From Boletus sp. NGJ (Eukaryota > Basidiomycota > Agaricomycetes > Boletales > Boletaceae): a DNA stretch of 64,000 bases. The notes under the pieces were generated by a model. The model had not been told where the DNA came from and did no database searches. It worked only from the letters and a program-made list of their open reading frames with translations. Positions 1 to 13,429 of the stretch are shown piece after piece; the first letter of the stretch is position 1; every line of letters begins with the position of its first letter. The DNA lies in assembly GCA_019096195.1 (NCBI GenBank), contig JAGTXK010000196.1, positions 1 through 64,000 on the forward strand, written 5' to 3'. Made by a program: the position numbers and the translations under genes.

Positions 1-979
1 ATAATCCCAACACCTGTTGGATTACCGGACTAGCAGGCTTGAGGAAGAGATCACTTAACCTCCAGAGGCCCAAATACCCTCTGACTGGGGACCACTGCTA
101 GCTTTACATAGAGTCCTCTCGTTACCTCTACGACCGATGGCGGAGTCTCGGATTTACCACAGAATCCCAATCCTTACACTGAGGAGGGGGCAGACCGGTG
201 CGCAGGCCTAGGAGCAGTAGCCTTCCGTCTGCTGATTCCTAGGGCTTACTGGGCCTAATATCGAATGGCAGAGTCTCGGGCTTGATGAATGCCGGTGGTG
301 GAGTCCCAGTCTTGCTGGGTCAGTGGCGGAGTCCTAACCGACGACGACCAACCTCTGTTGGTCATTGGAGTTGCCGAAGCTTTAGAAGCTTGTAATGGCA
401 ACGACGGCGCACAAGTGTGAAGTGGTGAGAAAGATGATCACGAGCACGAGGGCGAGCACCTCCAGATCGCGGGAGAAGGCTTCTGAGGTGAAGTGGAACC
501 TTTAGCGGGAGAAGCAGTAGATTACATGGGAAGGAGTGTAGATCTAGGTTAGAGTTACATGAAGGGCCCACGTCCCTATTTATAGGCCTTGCCCATCTAG
601 GGCAGGCTTCGTGACGAATATAGTAATGTTTAGTCGTAGACGAAAGATTACTATAAACGGATCAGGCATGAGTCCAATGGGGAAAGTAGGAGTACTGGGC
701 TATGTGCGAGAGAGCATAGCCAAGGAGGCAATGTCTATGATCGGATCAAGAAGGGAGAAGGCATGTATCAAATGAAATAGGAAGGCGATGTCCATACCAA
801 ACGGGTAGGTTCCTAAAGAGGAAGTTACGAATAGCTTCCTAGAAAGGTAGTTCTGGATGGGGCAATGCCTGGGTTGGTGTTGCGGGGAAATCCCAGGGGA
901 ATCCCTGGTCAGAGTCGAGGAATAGGTCGTCCCATAGTCCTACGGGGGGAGAAGGAAGGGGAAAAGATGTACCCCCCTT
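1..979. other. Non-coding sequence at left edge of the mobile-element island
   Basis: No convincing protein-coding frame is seen. The stretch is a mosaic of short G-rich and A-rich phrases such as repeated 'gtggcggagtc' near 120-330, with no recognisable transposase or polymerase domain. It ends where the inverted minisatellite begins near 980. It may be a fragment of an LTR-type or other fossil element that interrupted the left end of the KDZ element, because the ~235 bp terminal module seen twice on the right side is missing here. That reading is inference only. Confidence 0.3.
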
Positions 980-1310
980 CAGTAACTGTAACAGATATGG
1001 CCAGACCGAGTGGGGTGGAGGTCACCGAGTATCAATGGATATGACCATACCAGGGAGGGTGAGTGTGACAGACCTCAATGGATATGACTAGACTGAGCAG
1101 GGTGGAGGTGACCAAGCACCGACGTATCAGCATTACCAACCTTGATGGATACGACAAGACCGAGTAGGGTGGAGGTGACCAAGTGCCCACATATATGACC
1201 ACACTGAGCAGGGTGAGCATGACTGACCTCAATGGATACAGCAAGACTGAGCAGGGTGATTGCAACCAACCTCAATGCATACAATAGGACCGAGCAGGGT
1301 GCAGATTATC
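980..1310 (-). repeat. Degenerate ~43-44 bp minisatellite, left block, inverted
   Basis: About seven to eight imperfect copies of a unit that, read on the minus strand, contains the core words 'ccaccctgctcggt' and 'ggtcatatccatt'. It is the reverse complement of the large arrays at 15.8-17.8 kb and 18.5-19.3 kb. It ends shortly before the 3' end of the Zn2Cys6-like gene. Opposite orientation at opposite ends of the island suggests a subterminal inverted repeat of the transposon. Confidence 0.85.
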
Positions 1311-1456
1311 AACCGCTGTATATCAGACCAAGGATCATGTGTTCGTGTGCAGACTGACCAAGCTCAGTTTTGGCCTTGAACTGAATCCAAATATTCCCTT
1401 TTGTATGACCAGAATATCTATATGCTATTGATATGGCATATATGTCTATTCTAACA

Positions 1457-3543
1457 TTACACACGTTTCTCTTGAACATAGTCTAGCATATCTAACAGCC
1501 TTACCTGAGTCTGAAGGAGTTCCATCCTCTGCTGTGAGGCCCGAATGAAGGATTCTGTGGCCATTTCCATTTCCATCCAAGCAAGTGGATGTTCAATCGG
1601 TTGATGCCGAACGCTGGCTACCTCCTCCACCATGTGATCAACCATGGCAGCATTTGCAAAAACTGCCAATATCATCAGAACAAGCCATCTACCACACAAT
1701 TATGAACTCACCAAAATCCGGAATTCCCTCTATCTTGACACCCTGTTTGGCAAACCGATCACGCTTGGCATTGTTTCTTGCAGCCACTACATTTGGACAA
1801 AATAATATGAGCTTGGCGGGAAAGGGGGGCAATCACCCGAGGGGGTGCATCCTTAGTCAAAGAAGGGAGGGGGGAGGCTTTGGGGGGATCTATGTCAAAC
1901 TCACCGGCATGCTGGCCGAGGGACAGAGTTGGGGAAAGTGGGGAGCTGCATGTGTCTGGCCTGGCAACCACCTTGATGGAGGCTCAGGCTGGTAATCCAG
2001 CGATTGCGTCGTCGCTGGCCTATTGAGGAACTCGTTGGAATGGAAAGCACATGGTGGTGGATGAGGAACGAACCATATGGTCTGGAATTCCAATGGGATG
2101 GTCTCTGAGGTTGGTGACAATCTGACTGAACACCTCCATCGAGTCGGCCATTGTGTTCACTCAATCTTCAAGCTGTGAGTGGCTTGCTTCCAGTCAGTGG
2201 TGACTAGCCTGCAGTTTGTGGTATGCTTGAAGGAGAGTGTTGTAGTTGCCCTTGTCATCAGGCTTGGCATGACTAGGCTGAGCGTCACCTGATATTGTGG
2301 CAGTGGATGGCCCTGGTACTTGCAATACTGGCACTGACTTCTTGACCCTGGCGATCACCACACCTTCCAGGACTGTGTAATCAACTTTAGAGGCAGGAAT
2401 ATTGCAAATTGAGCGGCTTACCTTGGGCTGGTTTTGATTGTTTGACCTTCTTTTATGGGGGGCCAATCTTCATCATTGGCACTGGCTAGGCGGGGGTGGT
2501 CGGTCCACGACATGAGATGTGCATAGCTGGCAATGGTGTGGGGGTGAAAGGTGGCGGTGGGGCATGGTGTAGAATCCTTGATGGAGGTGGCTGAGCATGA
2601 GACTCACTACGTTCCCATTGTTTCTGCAGTTTTTCCGAGGGAGGAGATTGGTGATGATGGGAAGTCGACTGTTGGAGTGACCTTACCAGGGAGCATTGCA
2701 CCTTCCACTGGTGGCACTGGACACAGGCATGGCCAGGGTTTGGGGTGCATCTGTTGCCGCGGCATTTGCAGGCAGCACATACATGGTCAGTGTCGGCCTC
2801 ATCCGTGATCTCTTCGGCAGGTGGTGGTGGCTGTGACCTGGCCGCAGAGCGTCCACGAGATTGTCCAATGCTTGCGGCATCCAATGGCTTGACATGTTGC
2901 CTTGAGCAACCCTGGTCCTCAGAGTCGGTTTCCAGCAGGTCGATTTGCCGAGCCTTTCCCTTCCCTTTGTTCACTTTCTTCAGCACTGTCTGCTCTTCTT
3001 TGACATTGATGTCATTGCCATCCTGCATCTTCATGGCTGTCCAAACCTTGGTGTCTGTCGGCTGGCCTAATGGCTGAGAAACCTGCACAGAGGAATTCGC
3101 AACCTCACCTCCCAAATTGACTTGGCCAGCCTTGAGCCAAGGATGGTCTGGTTGACCAGAAACATTGTTCTTTAAGATCTTGCTCCAGTCTGGCCATTGA
3201 CTATTTTGATACTGCGATATCTCGATGTCGCATGCCACAGCCAGCAGAGGTACCTTCTCAGCACTACCTGCCACGGCCAGAATCATGTCCTAGCAAAGAA
3301 GGTCAGTTCGCTGCTCAGGGTACGAAAATTATGATCATGTACCAATTGGCCTGTGATCTCAGTGATGGCCTGGTGCCATGCTTCTGTCCGAGCAGCTGCT
3401 CCATCGGTTGTGCTGAGTACTTTCATCTTGATCACATTCCAGATGGTGGCTATGGCATCATCAATGATGGTTTGGATTGTGAAGGGCATGGTGATGTATG
3501 GTGATGGAGAATGTAATGGAAGAAGATGTGTGGGGTGCGGCAA
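1457..3543 (-). pseudogene. Decayed Zn2Cys6-like accessory gene of the element
   Basis: On the minus strand a start near 3,543 (or the inner ATG near 3,489) opens a region with conserved protein character. An acidic and basic linker (KKVNKGKGKARQ, then ETDSED) is followed by a cysteine cluster with spacing C-x2-C-x6-C-x7-C-x2-C-x6-C (CAACKCRG...CVQCHQWKVQC, about 2,690-2,790), close to the fungal Zn2Cys6 pattern. A Pro/His-rich stretch follows, and a likely helical tail ends near 1,457 (residues like WMEMEMATESFIRASQQRMELLQ). The coding pieces lie in more than one frame with stops between them, some possibly removed by introns, so the gene is probably dead. Similar Zn2Cys6-type orphans are common in Agaricomycetes. 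A role in binding element DNA is only inference. Its base style matches the KDZ neighbourhood, not the host genes. Confidence 0.5.
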
Positions 3544-3674
3544 GTTTTGCTACAACAAACAGCATTTACTGTTGTTTGGTTCTCTGCCATTGTGGCTTGG
3601 CAATTACAGCTGATGCACTCCAGTCCAAATCTCCTAAGTAACTGCACATTTCACAGCTGACCACACATGTCACC

Positions 3675-4745
3675 ATGCCCAATCTACCTTCATCCCATCC
3701 CTCCCATTCCACTTTTCCACTGTATCTCAGAACAGACTCACAGTGCAAAAGCAAGTTCAGTTCACAATACCAGGTGAGTGTGGCCATAGCTTGTCTCAAG
3801 AAATTTCAACCCAAAAAACATCAAATTCAGATGCCGCCTCGGCCACACGCAATCAATCAACTGTCTCGGCATATGGTGAATCAGACTCTGTTGGTACGTG
3901 AGTGACCATGGACTCGATCGGTAATTGACTGCGTTTTAGATCTAGAAATGCCTGATGCATTGGGCTTGTCTTGGTGCATTCCCACCCCGCCTCCATTTCA
4001 ACCCTACCAGCCACCATTGATGCCAACCAACTTTAACAATTTCGCTGGTGCCCGCTTACCAACCCTGCCCCCCTTCATGATACCTGACATTCAGCCTGTT
4101 GTGTTCACAAGTGTCTGCGTCCCAACATCTCCTCCATTTCTACCAAATGACATCCATATCCCAACGCCACCACCATTTGTTCCAATGGCCAAAGATCCTT
4201 CCCCCTCCTCCATCTCACAGGAGACAGCACAGGTCCATCTGCCTCAACAACTGCCTCACCCCAAGGGTGAGATGGATCTACCTGCTCGAAAGCATCAATC
4301 AGGTGAGCAAGAGCGGAATGTTCAGATCTTGCTTGGTTGTGATGCAAGACAAAAGCGTCAGGCAGAGGCGATGAAGACTATCAATGAACAGTGTAAGCTT
4401 ATTCACCACCTCACCTCAATAATTTAGCCACCTCACATTCAGGCTGGTGCCACAGTCGATTGGGGTGCTGGCCTGAGTGTAATCTCAGGTGGAAGATGGG
4501 GGCCTCCCCAACTCTTCCCCCCGCTCCCATCGATCTTTGATCACACAGTGGCAGGGACCTCCATGGGATCGACACCAGGATCCACAGTGTCATTGCCGAC
4601 CATTGCCTGCATTCATGCCAAGGACGACAATGCCATGCAAACACAGAGTGTGGCCAAGGACGATGCCGTTACTGAAGAGCAGGCTGCTGGTAAGGATGAG
4701 GGAGATGTCAAGGTGGTGACTGGGCAACACTTGGCACATCCTTAG
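3675..4745 (+). pseudogene. Pro-rich hypothetical gene inside the island
   Basis: Open stretches at 3,675-3,905, 3,948-4,427 and 4,548-4,745 read as one proline-rich protein in pieces. The middle piece (159 aa) repeats a 'PTPPPF' motif about four times (IPTPPPF, LPTLPPF, VPTSPPF, IPTPPPF) and ends in a basic helical stretch (DARQKRQAEAMKTINEQCK). The last piece is acidic and Ala-rich. It is transcribed away from the Zn2Cys6-like gene, with ~130-400 bp between starts, so the two could share a promoter region. I do not recognise the family. Stops separate the pieces; some may be introns. Confidence 0.35.
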
Positions 4746-6979
4746 ATTTGTATCGATATGTGATTCACCAAATTGTAAAGTAGATATTGCAAGGGAATAT
4801 GTACAATACAGAGTCACATACGCCAGTATATATGCTTATTTTCGGGTCTGCTGAGTTCCAGGTGTTGATGCATTGGCATCAGGTGGCTGTGGAGCCTTGC
4901 ATGCCCTTCCTGAATGACGTGGAGTTGTGCCTTTGGATGAAATTCTGGTGTCAGATGAGATTCAAAAGGATGAATGTTCATGTACCTTGGATTTGGGTGC
5001 CCATCTCATCTGATACTGCCAGGGTGTGAGCTCAGGACCTTGGTTTTTGCCCACTCTCAGCTCCAACATGACTGGCCGGGGGCAATGTACTCAGCTTTTG
5101 AAATGATCACCATTGATACCCATTATCTATTAGCACCCCACTATACCTTCGCACTACCTGCAGACAATACATTCACCTATCATTCACCAAACTCCCCCCT
5201 AGCCTTACCTCGCACACCTAGAGTAGTCACTCATTGTACCCTCCCTTATACGATACACCACATCACCGACAACACCTATGTACACCTTCACTGGTAGTAC
5301 CCCCGTCGTATCCGCCATACCTACGACACCAAGTAGCCTCATGGCTAACCCTGGCATTCACCACCACAAGCATAGGCCTGCACGCCTCTAAACTGCCACA
5401 CCCCGTGGATATACCTGAAGCAGTGCTCAGTATCCACACAAGGCCCATAGATCGTACCTGATGCAGCACTTGGTATGCTACACAAGTACTAATTAGGAGT
5501 TCACCTCCAGATCCTCGAATCCCCCGCTCAACCCCCAATCCTTGGCTTACACTGTAGATCATCCACCACATACCGCCCCATGTACTGATTAAGCAATGCT
5601 AGATCAACAAGTTATTTATCAGGGTACATACTCCAAACGCTCCAACAATCCCGAGTTCCCAACCAGAACCACCCCGAGCACTCTGAGTATTCCGAGCATC
5701 CCGACCAGAACCACCCCCGGAACCCCCCGGAAGCCCTCCACTTAGATCTCACCCTCTGTCTCTATCTATTAGATCCCTAGATATATCACATGTAGCCACA
5801 CCTAGAGCGCTCTGGACTACATTTCAGTTACATGCGCATACCACACACATCTCATTCCACCACTTCTCCCTTTTGTTATTGGACACTAACACTTTCTCGT
5901 TCCTGTGATGTCATACCCAGTACCCACGACATCACAGCATAGCATGGTCCATGCATGTCATATCCCGTGTAATTCAACAAGTCCAACTCCGGCACTCTGT
6001 CCATAACTCTGGCATGTTCTCCCTCGGAGTACGTCCTCATACCCTCAGACTTGTAACACCCTCACTATAGTATTCATACTTCTCCTTTTGTACATAACCT
6101 ATGCTTCTTCATCCATCCTAGTCCTGCCTTATAGTTGTCTCTGACCCAGTGTCTGTCTCACTTAGGAGCACTGCTCTGGCAAGGTCCCATCTCTGTCCTG
6201 TTACTCATTACACCTTACGAACTCTGTTACTAATACCTTCGTTCTGATCGTATATAAACCCTCAGTACTACTCCTGTAAAGTCAGTTCGAATATCAACTC
6301 TGAACACTCCTCCTGTCTCCTGTCTGAGTCTTGATGACTCACTCCAACCCTCTGCTCGACTTGACGTTTGACTATATTGAGTCCAAACCTCTGATCCTCC
6401 TACATCCTCGAAATCCGGCACATTGGACTCGAGCAAGGGTGCACCACATAAGGTGAAGCCAAGTCCTGACACCCTCAAGTAACTCTGGTCCTTCAGAGTT
6501 TCATCAGAGTTGTCCATTCTTAACAGTGCACCACTATCAGTAGTATATAAGTAGCTGGTAGAGTACCATGTTTTGCTTAGTCTTGAAATTGCCTTTCTCT
6601 CTCTCGCATATTGCCTTCGAGACAATGCTTGAGATATTAGGTCTAGGTTTTATCTGCTGTTTGTTGCTTGTTTCTTTCAGCTTTTTTAACACTGACTTCA
6701 TTTTTTTTTTTTGGTGCTAAGTGTACATCTTAAATGCATTAGCCTTGTCCATCCAGAGCAAAATCAAGCTATATACCTCAGTCACCATCGCTAACCAGAA
6801 AAGTCCTCTTCATAGTTGCTTTTGGCAAAGGATGCTCCTTCGGCATCAGCATCTTATCCCTTGAGCCGTTTTGTTCAGCACTCCTTTCTGACTGTCCTGT
6901 GGGGGCCTATATACCAATGATTTGCCTAGATGGGGTGACGGCATTCACCCAAGTTGCATGGTCAGCCTTCTTGGCATTT
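4746..6979. other. No gene seen; possible solo LTR-type fossil around 5,570-6,670
   Basis: No open frame longer than ~130 codons has protein-like composition. From about 5,570 to 6,670 the sequence changes style: C-rich and T-rich phrases, repeated 'aaccaccc' words, a 'tatataagtagc' TATA-like word near 6,543 and a pyrimidine run near 6,700. This resembles a solo LTR of a gypsy-like element, but I saw no clear matching ends and no protein domain, so it is only a suggestion of an old, non-coding fossil. Confidence 0.2.
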
Positions 6980-9067
6980 CTAGGCAGTCCAACTTTGAAT
7001 CGTTCTTGTGGATGGTGGGGCCCACCCTTTGGATTCTGGGTTGGCAGTCGTCCAGCTACAAATCCAGATCCATGGCATCAATGACATGATATCCGAAGCA
7101 ACTAACTGCTTACCATTTATGGAGGTCCCGATGTTGATTGGCCTTGGTCGCCCATCCACCCCACTCTGGCCACTTTGGTCACCACTACTCTCCATTTGGG
7201 GATTTTTTGTGGACAATCCTTTGGCCGAATCAGTTGAATGAAAGCTCCAAAAAGCACTTCTGATGCCATACCACATGTGGGGGCACCCGCCTTAAATGAC
7301 ACCATTTTCTAAGGAAGGTCCCCAGCTTCTTGTTCGGTCTCTGACCAATCACTGTATGGAGCAGATGGGCTCCTGACCACCTTGCGCTTCCCTTTCATTT
7401 TGTCGGAACTGTATCACACTGAATCTTCTTCCTCCAAGGTCGATTCATCCTGGCCACCATTATCCTGGCCATCGATTGGAGCCTCAGAGGGCCTCTTTGC
7501 CCTTAATCTTTCTTGCTGAGATCACTGCTGTCCCCTCAGCTCTGTGGACCCTTCATCATTGCTCTCTGCTGGATCCTGAAGCTCATACTTCCCATCCAAC
7601 CAGCATTGGAATTCAAAGATATCATTCGATGCATCCTGTTGTCGAATCTAAATAAAACTCTAGAAATCATTTTGCGTCATTGGCCTTTAGATGGCTAGGA
7701 TCATCAGGAAAGATGAAGCCATCTGGAAGATGTTCAGACCAGAACAAGTCATTCTGGAATTCGGCCAGCTTTTTGAATGGGGCTGAGACCTTTGGATTTT
7801 TGCATATCAAGCCTGGGAATCATTAATGTTGTGCATGGCGGTTAGATATAAGGCCGATGTATGGTAGTGTGAGGTGAGAAAGCCTCGGACCATATTTTGC
7901 ATATCACCTTGGTTTTGCCCAGTGAAATCTGGGATCCAGATGGAACCATTTGATTGAGTTACCATGTTCACCACATCATCTCCTTGTTTCTGCCTTGGCT
8001 TTCTCTGCCTTTTTGCCTTGGCCTGGCCCAAATGCTCATCTTTGTCATCTGCCTCTACTTCATCCTCTGTAGGAGCAAAGCAGCTGCTGAGATACCTATC
8101 CCAGTCCCCCTGGATTGCGTCAAAGCCTTGGAAAGATGGGCCTTGTTCAATTGCCAAGTTGAAGTCGAAGCTTATGTCGGTCAGACTATGGGAATGTCGG
8201 AGTGCCGAGAGTCCACCCACTGGTTTGAGAATACCTCCCCTTTCTCATCCTTAAATCCACTCAATACAACCATCTGGATCCCTCCTCTTTTCCACATATC
8301 CTGAGAGAACTGCCTCATAGCTGATGCCACACCCCTCATAGCAAACCTATATGACTTTCAGCAGGTAGCAGATGATTCAATCGGAAACACTTGCTGAGCC
8401 TTCGCTTCGGTCATGGCACCCTGTAAATTCCATGCAGTAGCAGTCGACTCAGCATTCTGGATCTCATCAAGAGAGAGACCATTCATGACTTCTGATAGCA
8501 TCATCTGATAATGCTGAAACATCGCCAAAGATCCCAGCTCTGCACCGAACCGTTCCTTAATCATCCCCTTGATTTCTTCTTTCCGTTGCTCCTGAATCAC
8601 AGACTGAGCTGTCCATGTCATGCTGAGGGCGATGCCATCCCTTTTTTCCCCCATTTGCCCTTGTTTGTGCATTCATTTCTCATATACCTTTCCAAAAATT
8701 TGGAATCAAATCTTTATAACAGAAACAACATTTCGTTTCTCACCTGAACTTGATGCTCCCATACTGCATCCTCCAGGATAAGGTTCTCCCTCAGACACTG
8801 GATCCAAATTATCAGAGCCCTCCAGATGGTTTGTCGTTTTTTACCTCTGGCAGCCTTCCATGACGGCCATTGCTTCTGGAGAATGCACAATGAGTTGTCA
8901 GATATGTCAGGATTCTCATGTTGCATTGGATTCCAAGATGGCCCTGTCTCATCTTCAGCTGAGACATTCTTGGCCTGGGGTTCCTCTTCTTCCATCTCAT
9001 CTTGTGAGCCATCATGGACAGTTCCTTGATAGTTGGTCGTGGTGTATTCCATCTCGTTGTCAGACAT
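6980..9067 (-). pseudogene. Unknown accessory gene divergent from the KDZ transposase
   Basis: The minus strand holds a series of protein-like pieces. A start at 9,067 (MSDNEMEYTTTNYQG, acidic) runs to a tryptophan-rich helical stretch ending near 8,740. A second piece (8,390-8,660) is rich in charged helix (QEQRKEEIKGMIKERFG). A third (7,810-8,220) contains an aspartate-rich part, a nuclear-signal-like basic cluster (KAKRQRKPRQK) and the phrase TQSNGSIWIPDFTG. Fainter traces continue to about 6,980 with several stops. I recall similar orphan proteins recurring in Agaricomycete genomes but cannot name a domain. The gene is divergently arranged with the KDZ gene (starts about 560 bp apart), which suggests it travelled with the element. 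Confidence 0.4.
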
Positions 9068-9627
9068 AGTAGAGGGTAGACTCAAAGTGCAGCATAATGC
9101 ATTCATTTTTCTTCATCGGATAGTGTTACAACAACCATGTCTCCATGTCACAATCACCAGAGACCAAGTAGCCAAGGTTACACAATAACCGCAATACTTC
9201 CGAGAGGAGTAAGATATGCCAGGGCTTGGTGCCATAAGTGCTCGAAATGTTACCAAGAGAAGTCATATAAAATGAACCATATGGCATAGGGCCAGGCACC
9301 AAGCAGCAAACTTGGTTACACGATACTGGCAATCCCCCCTGGCAGACATATTCCTCGATCCATGTAATTAGCTGAAGTGATTGTGATTGCAATATATCCA
9401 ATTGTGGGGCATAGCCGAGGTCACCGAATGACAGAAGTGCTGCAGGAGAAATCAAAGTTCTGGTATCCATGGACTTGGTTTCAACTAGCCGAGATGAGAC
9501 ACTACAGCATCCGAAAAACCACGCGGGTGTACATATGCATTACTGATTTGTATTTTGGCTCACAGTGTAAAGTGTGTTGTATCTGTGTTTTTCATGCTAC
9601 TATACTGTCTTCCATTGTTCTAACAAT

Positions 9628-12600
9628 GCCTAAGAATGCCTACAAATGAAAGATTAACCCTGAAAGAGTTACACATGCCACTTGGATAACGAAAAATACC
9701 ACAAGGGGGCCTAAGATGACTCTTGTCAGATTGAATGCTACCAAGGATCCAACTTCCACAACACCATCCCAATCTGTCCAGTCCACCCCAAGCAAACCTA
9801 GACCATCTGACTCTCAGTTTATCTTCGGTGCCAGCATGTATGTTCTTTGTCACATTTAAACTTGCTATTCTGATGATATCCAGTCAAGGCCAGATGTCGC
9901 CGATGGAGAATTAGATGACATTTGGCCAATCTGATTGCCCCTTAAAAATGTACCCATCCTTGATTTTGGTGAATGCACTAATCCACACAAACATCTAGAC
10001 CTCAAATGATTATCTCCAGGAATGGGTCACTCACAAGGAAGAATTTCTGCAAGCTGTGTTGGACATGGAAGCTTCCATTGATCCCTGAGAATGTTGTATA
10101 TGCTGTTGGGATGGCATCTATTGGTGTTCAGACTGTTTCAGTCAGCCGCTGTTATGCACCAGGTGCTGTAGGGACCAACATAAGAGGCATCCTTTTCATC
10201 ACATTCAGCAGTGGACCAGGGCATTTTTTGACGATTCATCTCTGATCTTGGTGAGCTTTGTAAAGCATTCCTAAGCCTTGGGTGATTTTGAGACACATTG
10301 CGACAGACCGGCTTTCAGCTCCATCTCAGTCATGATGGTGGGCCATATCCAAGTGGTGGCCAGAAACGTCCAAATACACCTGATGACCCGGCATCCATGG
10401 ATGATGAGGTCTGGGAAGACATCGACCAAGATGATATTCCACCACACCTTTGTCCACCAAGTGGGTCAAATTATCTGACGGTGGTCGATGTGACTGAGAT
10501 TCATTTCATTACCATTAACTACTGCACATACTCCAATTCTGACTCAGAATATCTTCAACTTTTGTGGTGCAAGCTTTACCCTGTGATGCTACAAATTCTA
10601 AGGACTGCATTTACCTTTACCCTGCTGGATGACTTCATCCGAGATAATTTGGAACATCTGGAATGAACTATTATAGCAAGCTCTGAAGGATAACTTCCAA
10701 CGTCTTTCCCCATATTGTGCCAGTACGTTGCTGACCCACTTTCTGCAAGTCAACTGCTCACACAGGTCCAGAATTGTTACTGAGAGTTGCTCAGAGTAGC
10801 CAGACAGTGGAGACTGCTAAAGCTTCTCAAGTGGAATGGCTTCAGCCATCATTCCCAGCAGCCAATGAAGGGAGCCCTTGCTCTTTTTTGCCCTGCATGT
10901 CCTCAACTGGGGATAAATGTGCATGTTTCCATCAATGAGCTTTCCGAGTCAGTGATGATATTCTTTTACTGCTGTGCTGTCTGATCAAAATTCCAACAGC
11001 TGGAAGTATGGCTGAACTCTAATTATGGATGGAAACTTCAAGGCCGAACACATGCAAGGAGACAGCCTGATGATCAAATCTGGCTGATGGATGGGCTCAG
11101 CTTCATGGTAACTCGGCCGAACTATCATGAGTATCTGAAGGAGACGCACCACCCCCTGGAGGTAATCATGCAATGAAGGAATGGCATTCCTATAATCACT
11201 GACATCCATTAACAGAGGTCAAGTTGCAACAATCACTGAGCTGTGAACCAGGTGAATGCCAGCCAAGGCAAATTGGATTCCACCAGGATTGGCAGTTCAG
11301 CATGTGCTCAGCATGGCTGTTTTGTACCACACTTGGTGGTCGACTTTCAGAAGGGGGAGAGATAAGCAATATGCAGGAAGAATATGAATATGCTGATCAC
11401 TTAGATCCATGCAGGCAGGTGAACATGGACTACTCTTTTGTTAATGCCCTTACCCACAACATGGACAATATTTCGAGCATCATAAGCTTCTATGACATCA
11501 ACTGTTCTTATATGAAGAAGCTCTGAGCTCAGCTAAGTGATAACAGGTTCATTTGGCTGCTGCTGAATCTGGCCATTGTACCTGGCATTGGGATGTGGCA
11601 CGTGCATGGACATCAATCTTCATGTTTTGCTCGGTACTCTCCCTTGTTCATTTCTGGGGCAGGATGGGTCAATGGTGAGATCATTGAGATCTTATGGTCT
11701 ACTTTGAACATTGTGTCCAGGTCTGCCTGAGGAATGACCTCCCCCCATCAGCAAGAGCTTCTCAACTTCCAAATGAACAATTCCAATTTTATCAAAATGA
11801 TTAGAATGTGTATGTTTCCCTGCGGTTGTTTACCCATTTATCCTGCCTGTACTCATTGATACCAGCCGGAACTCTGGCAAGGAAGCTCAAGGCTGCACGG
11901 AAATCGTTTGCATCGGCAAGGGTGACATTCCATGCTCTCAATGGGGGAGTTGCCCACATTCAAAGTCAGCAGTGGCTGGTGGAGGAGCAGAGGGCTTTGG
12001 AGAGACGAGTCAGCAATCCATTGGCAATGGATATATTTGAGGTGCAGCTACACAAAGGTGAGTTGGAACATGGTGCATATCGCCACAGAGCTCAGACCGT
12101 TGCTCATGCATTGCCAAGTACAGCACTGACCATATAGGCCATTGAGAGGGAAATGCTTGAGGGTGTAACTCACACACTGGCAGCCCACTCCGGAGCTGCA
12201 ACATGGCTTGCAAATGGTTTAAAACTTAAGGAGGCACAGATATCACTTTGCAGAGATATGAAACGGATGGCTTCCAGGCCCACCGAACTTCAAAAGCTGG
12301 CCCTTGCCTGCCGAGCCGATCAGCTGGCTGCCAAAATTTCACACTTCCTTGCCAAAGCTTCCACGTTCCTTCTGTGGGAGGATGATAATGATGTGGAATC
12401 AGACGTATCAGATGGAGACAGTAATATCGGAGATGAAGACATGGTCAATGATCTTGGAGCTAAACGACCTGATCAGGCAAAGCTGCCATTGCCATCTAAC
12501 CTGGGTCATGACAAGTGCATGGTGATCAGTGCTCACCACCTGATTAAACAGGAGCTCAAACTTCGTGCAGGCCAAGCAAATGATGCCTTACATGAAATCT

Positions 12601-13279
12601 GGCTTGCGTTAGCAGATATGGCAGTGTTGTTCCACACCGACGTTTGGCATGCTTCAAGCCACGTGAAGACCACCAGGGCTTGAGGAAAGGTGAATGCTGT
12701 AGACACCTTGCTTGCTTGGCAAGTTGCCATTTATCGGAAATGCCAATCTGCCATGATAAGTCTTTCAGCCAAGGATGACATGTTGGCCAGATATCAGGTA
12801 TTGAAGGACGAGGATCTCAAGGTTAGCACTACAGTCACTGAGCCAAACTCCCACAATCATCGCACCAACAACCTGGCCTGGTTCTGGTCGATGGATATAC
12901 TGGGGGACACCAAGATGAACAACTAGATGTCCAAATGTAAGTTCCACATTCTCATGAGACCTTTCTGCCAACATTATATATATCTACAGTCTACCAGGTA
13001 CATTGGTTGTGTGCAAAAGCCACAATGGATTGGTGGGGAGAGGAGGCAGAGCTACTGATGGCCGAGTTCGAATGGACCGTTGGTTACTTTGACCATAAAT
13101 CAAGGGAATGGGAAGAGCATGCAGCACACAGTCGGCAGAATGACAGCCAAGGAAAAACATGCTATGCTGCCCGCCAGCAGGCCATCTATGCTCGACTTCG
13201 GGAGCAGTGTCGGGCAGAGTGGAAAGGCTGCCGAGAGTCACAACTTATGAAGACATTGGATGGTAGCCTCTTTTTATGA
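9628..13279 (+). pseudogene. KDZ-family transposase, decayed
   Basis: The start is taken at 9,628. Landmarks in order: a CxC2-like cysteine cluster at 10,092-10,210 (CCICCWDG, WCSDC, LCTRCCRDQHKRHPFHHI); TVVDVTEIH and FTFTLLDDF at 10,480-10,640; GALALFCPACPQ near 10,880; LIMDGNFKAEHM near 11,020, holding the likely first catalytic Asp; FYDINCSY near 11,495; PGIGMWHVHGHQ near 11,585; GEIIEILWSTLNI near 11,675, likely holding the catalytic Glu; and a long C-terminal helical part (LPSNLGHDKCMVISAHHLIKQ, then NLAWFWSMDILGD, ending near 13,279). This order is that of Agaricomycete KDZ transposases (RNase H-fold cut-and-paste enzymes). Breaks include stops at 10,086, 11,013, 12,681 and 12,924 and a frame change near 11,050. 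The stops at 12,681 and 12,924 sit where the family has Trp. Catalytic assignments follow family knowledge. Confidence 0.85.
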
Positions 13280-13429
13280 GTAGACATCATATCATGACAA
13301 ACATACACTGCCTGTCCTAAATTGTCATGCATTGTTGGTGAATCTGGGATATTCTGAGGTCTGTGTGGGTGGAATATATAATCATAGTCTCTCCACACCC
13401 TCTGTTTCATCATACTCCCCATTCCTCAT

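Noticed and set aside
5570-6670. Solo LTR-type fossil
   Set aside because: The sequence style and a TATA-like word hint at it, but no paired end, primer site or coding domain was found, so it is listed only as a weak possibility.
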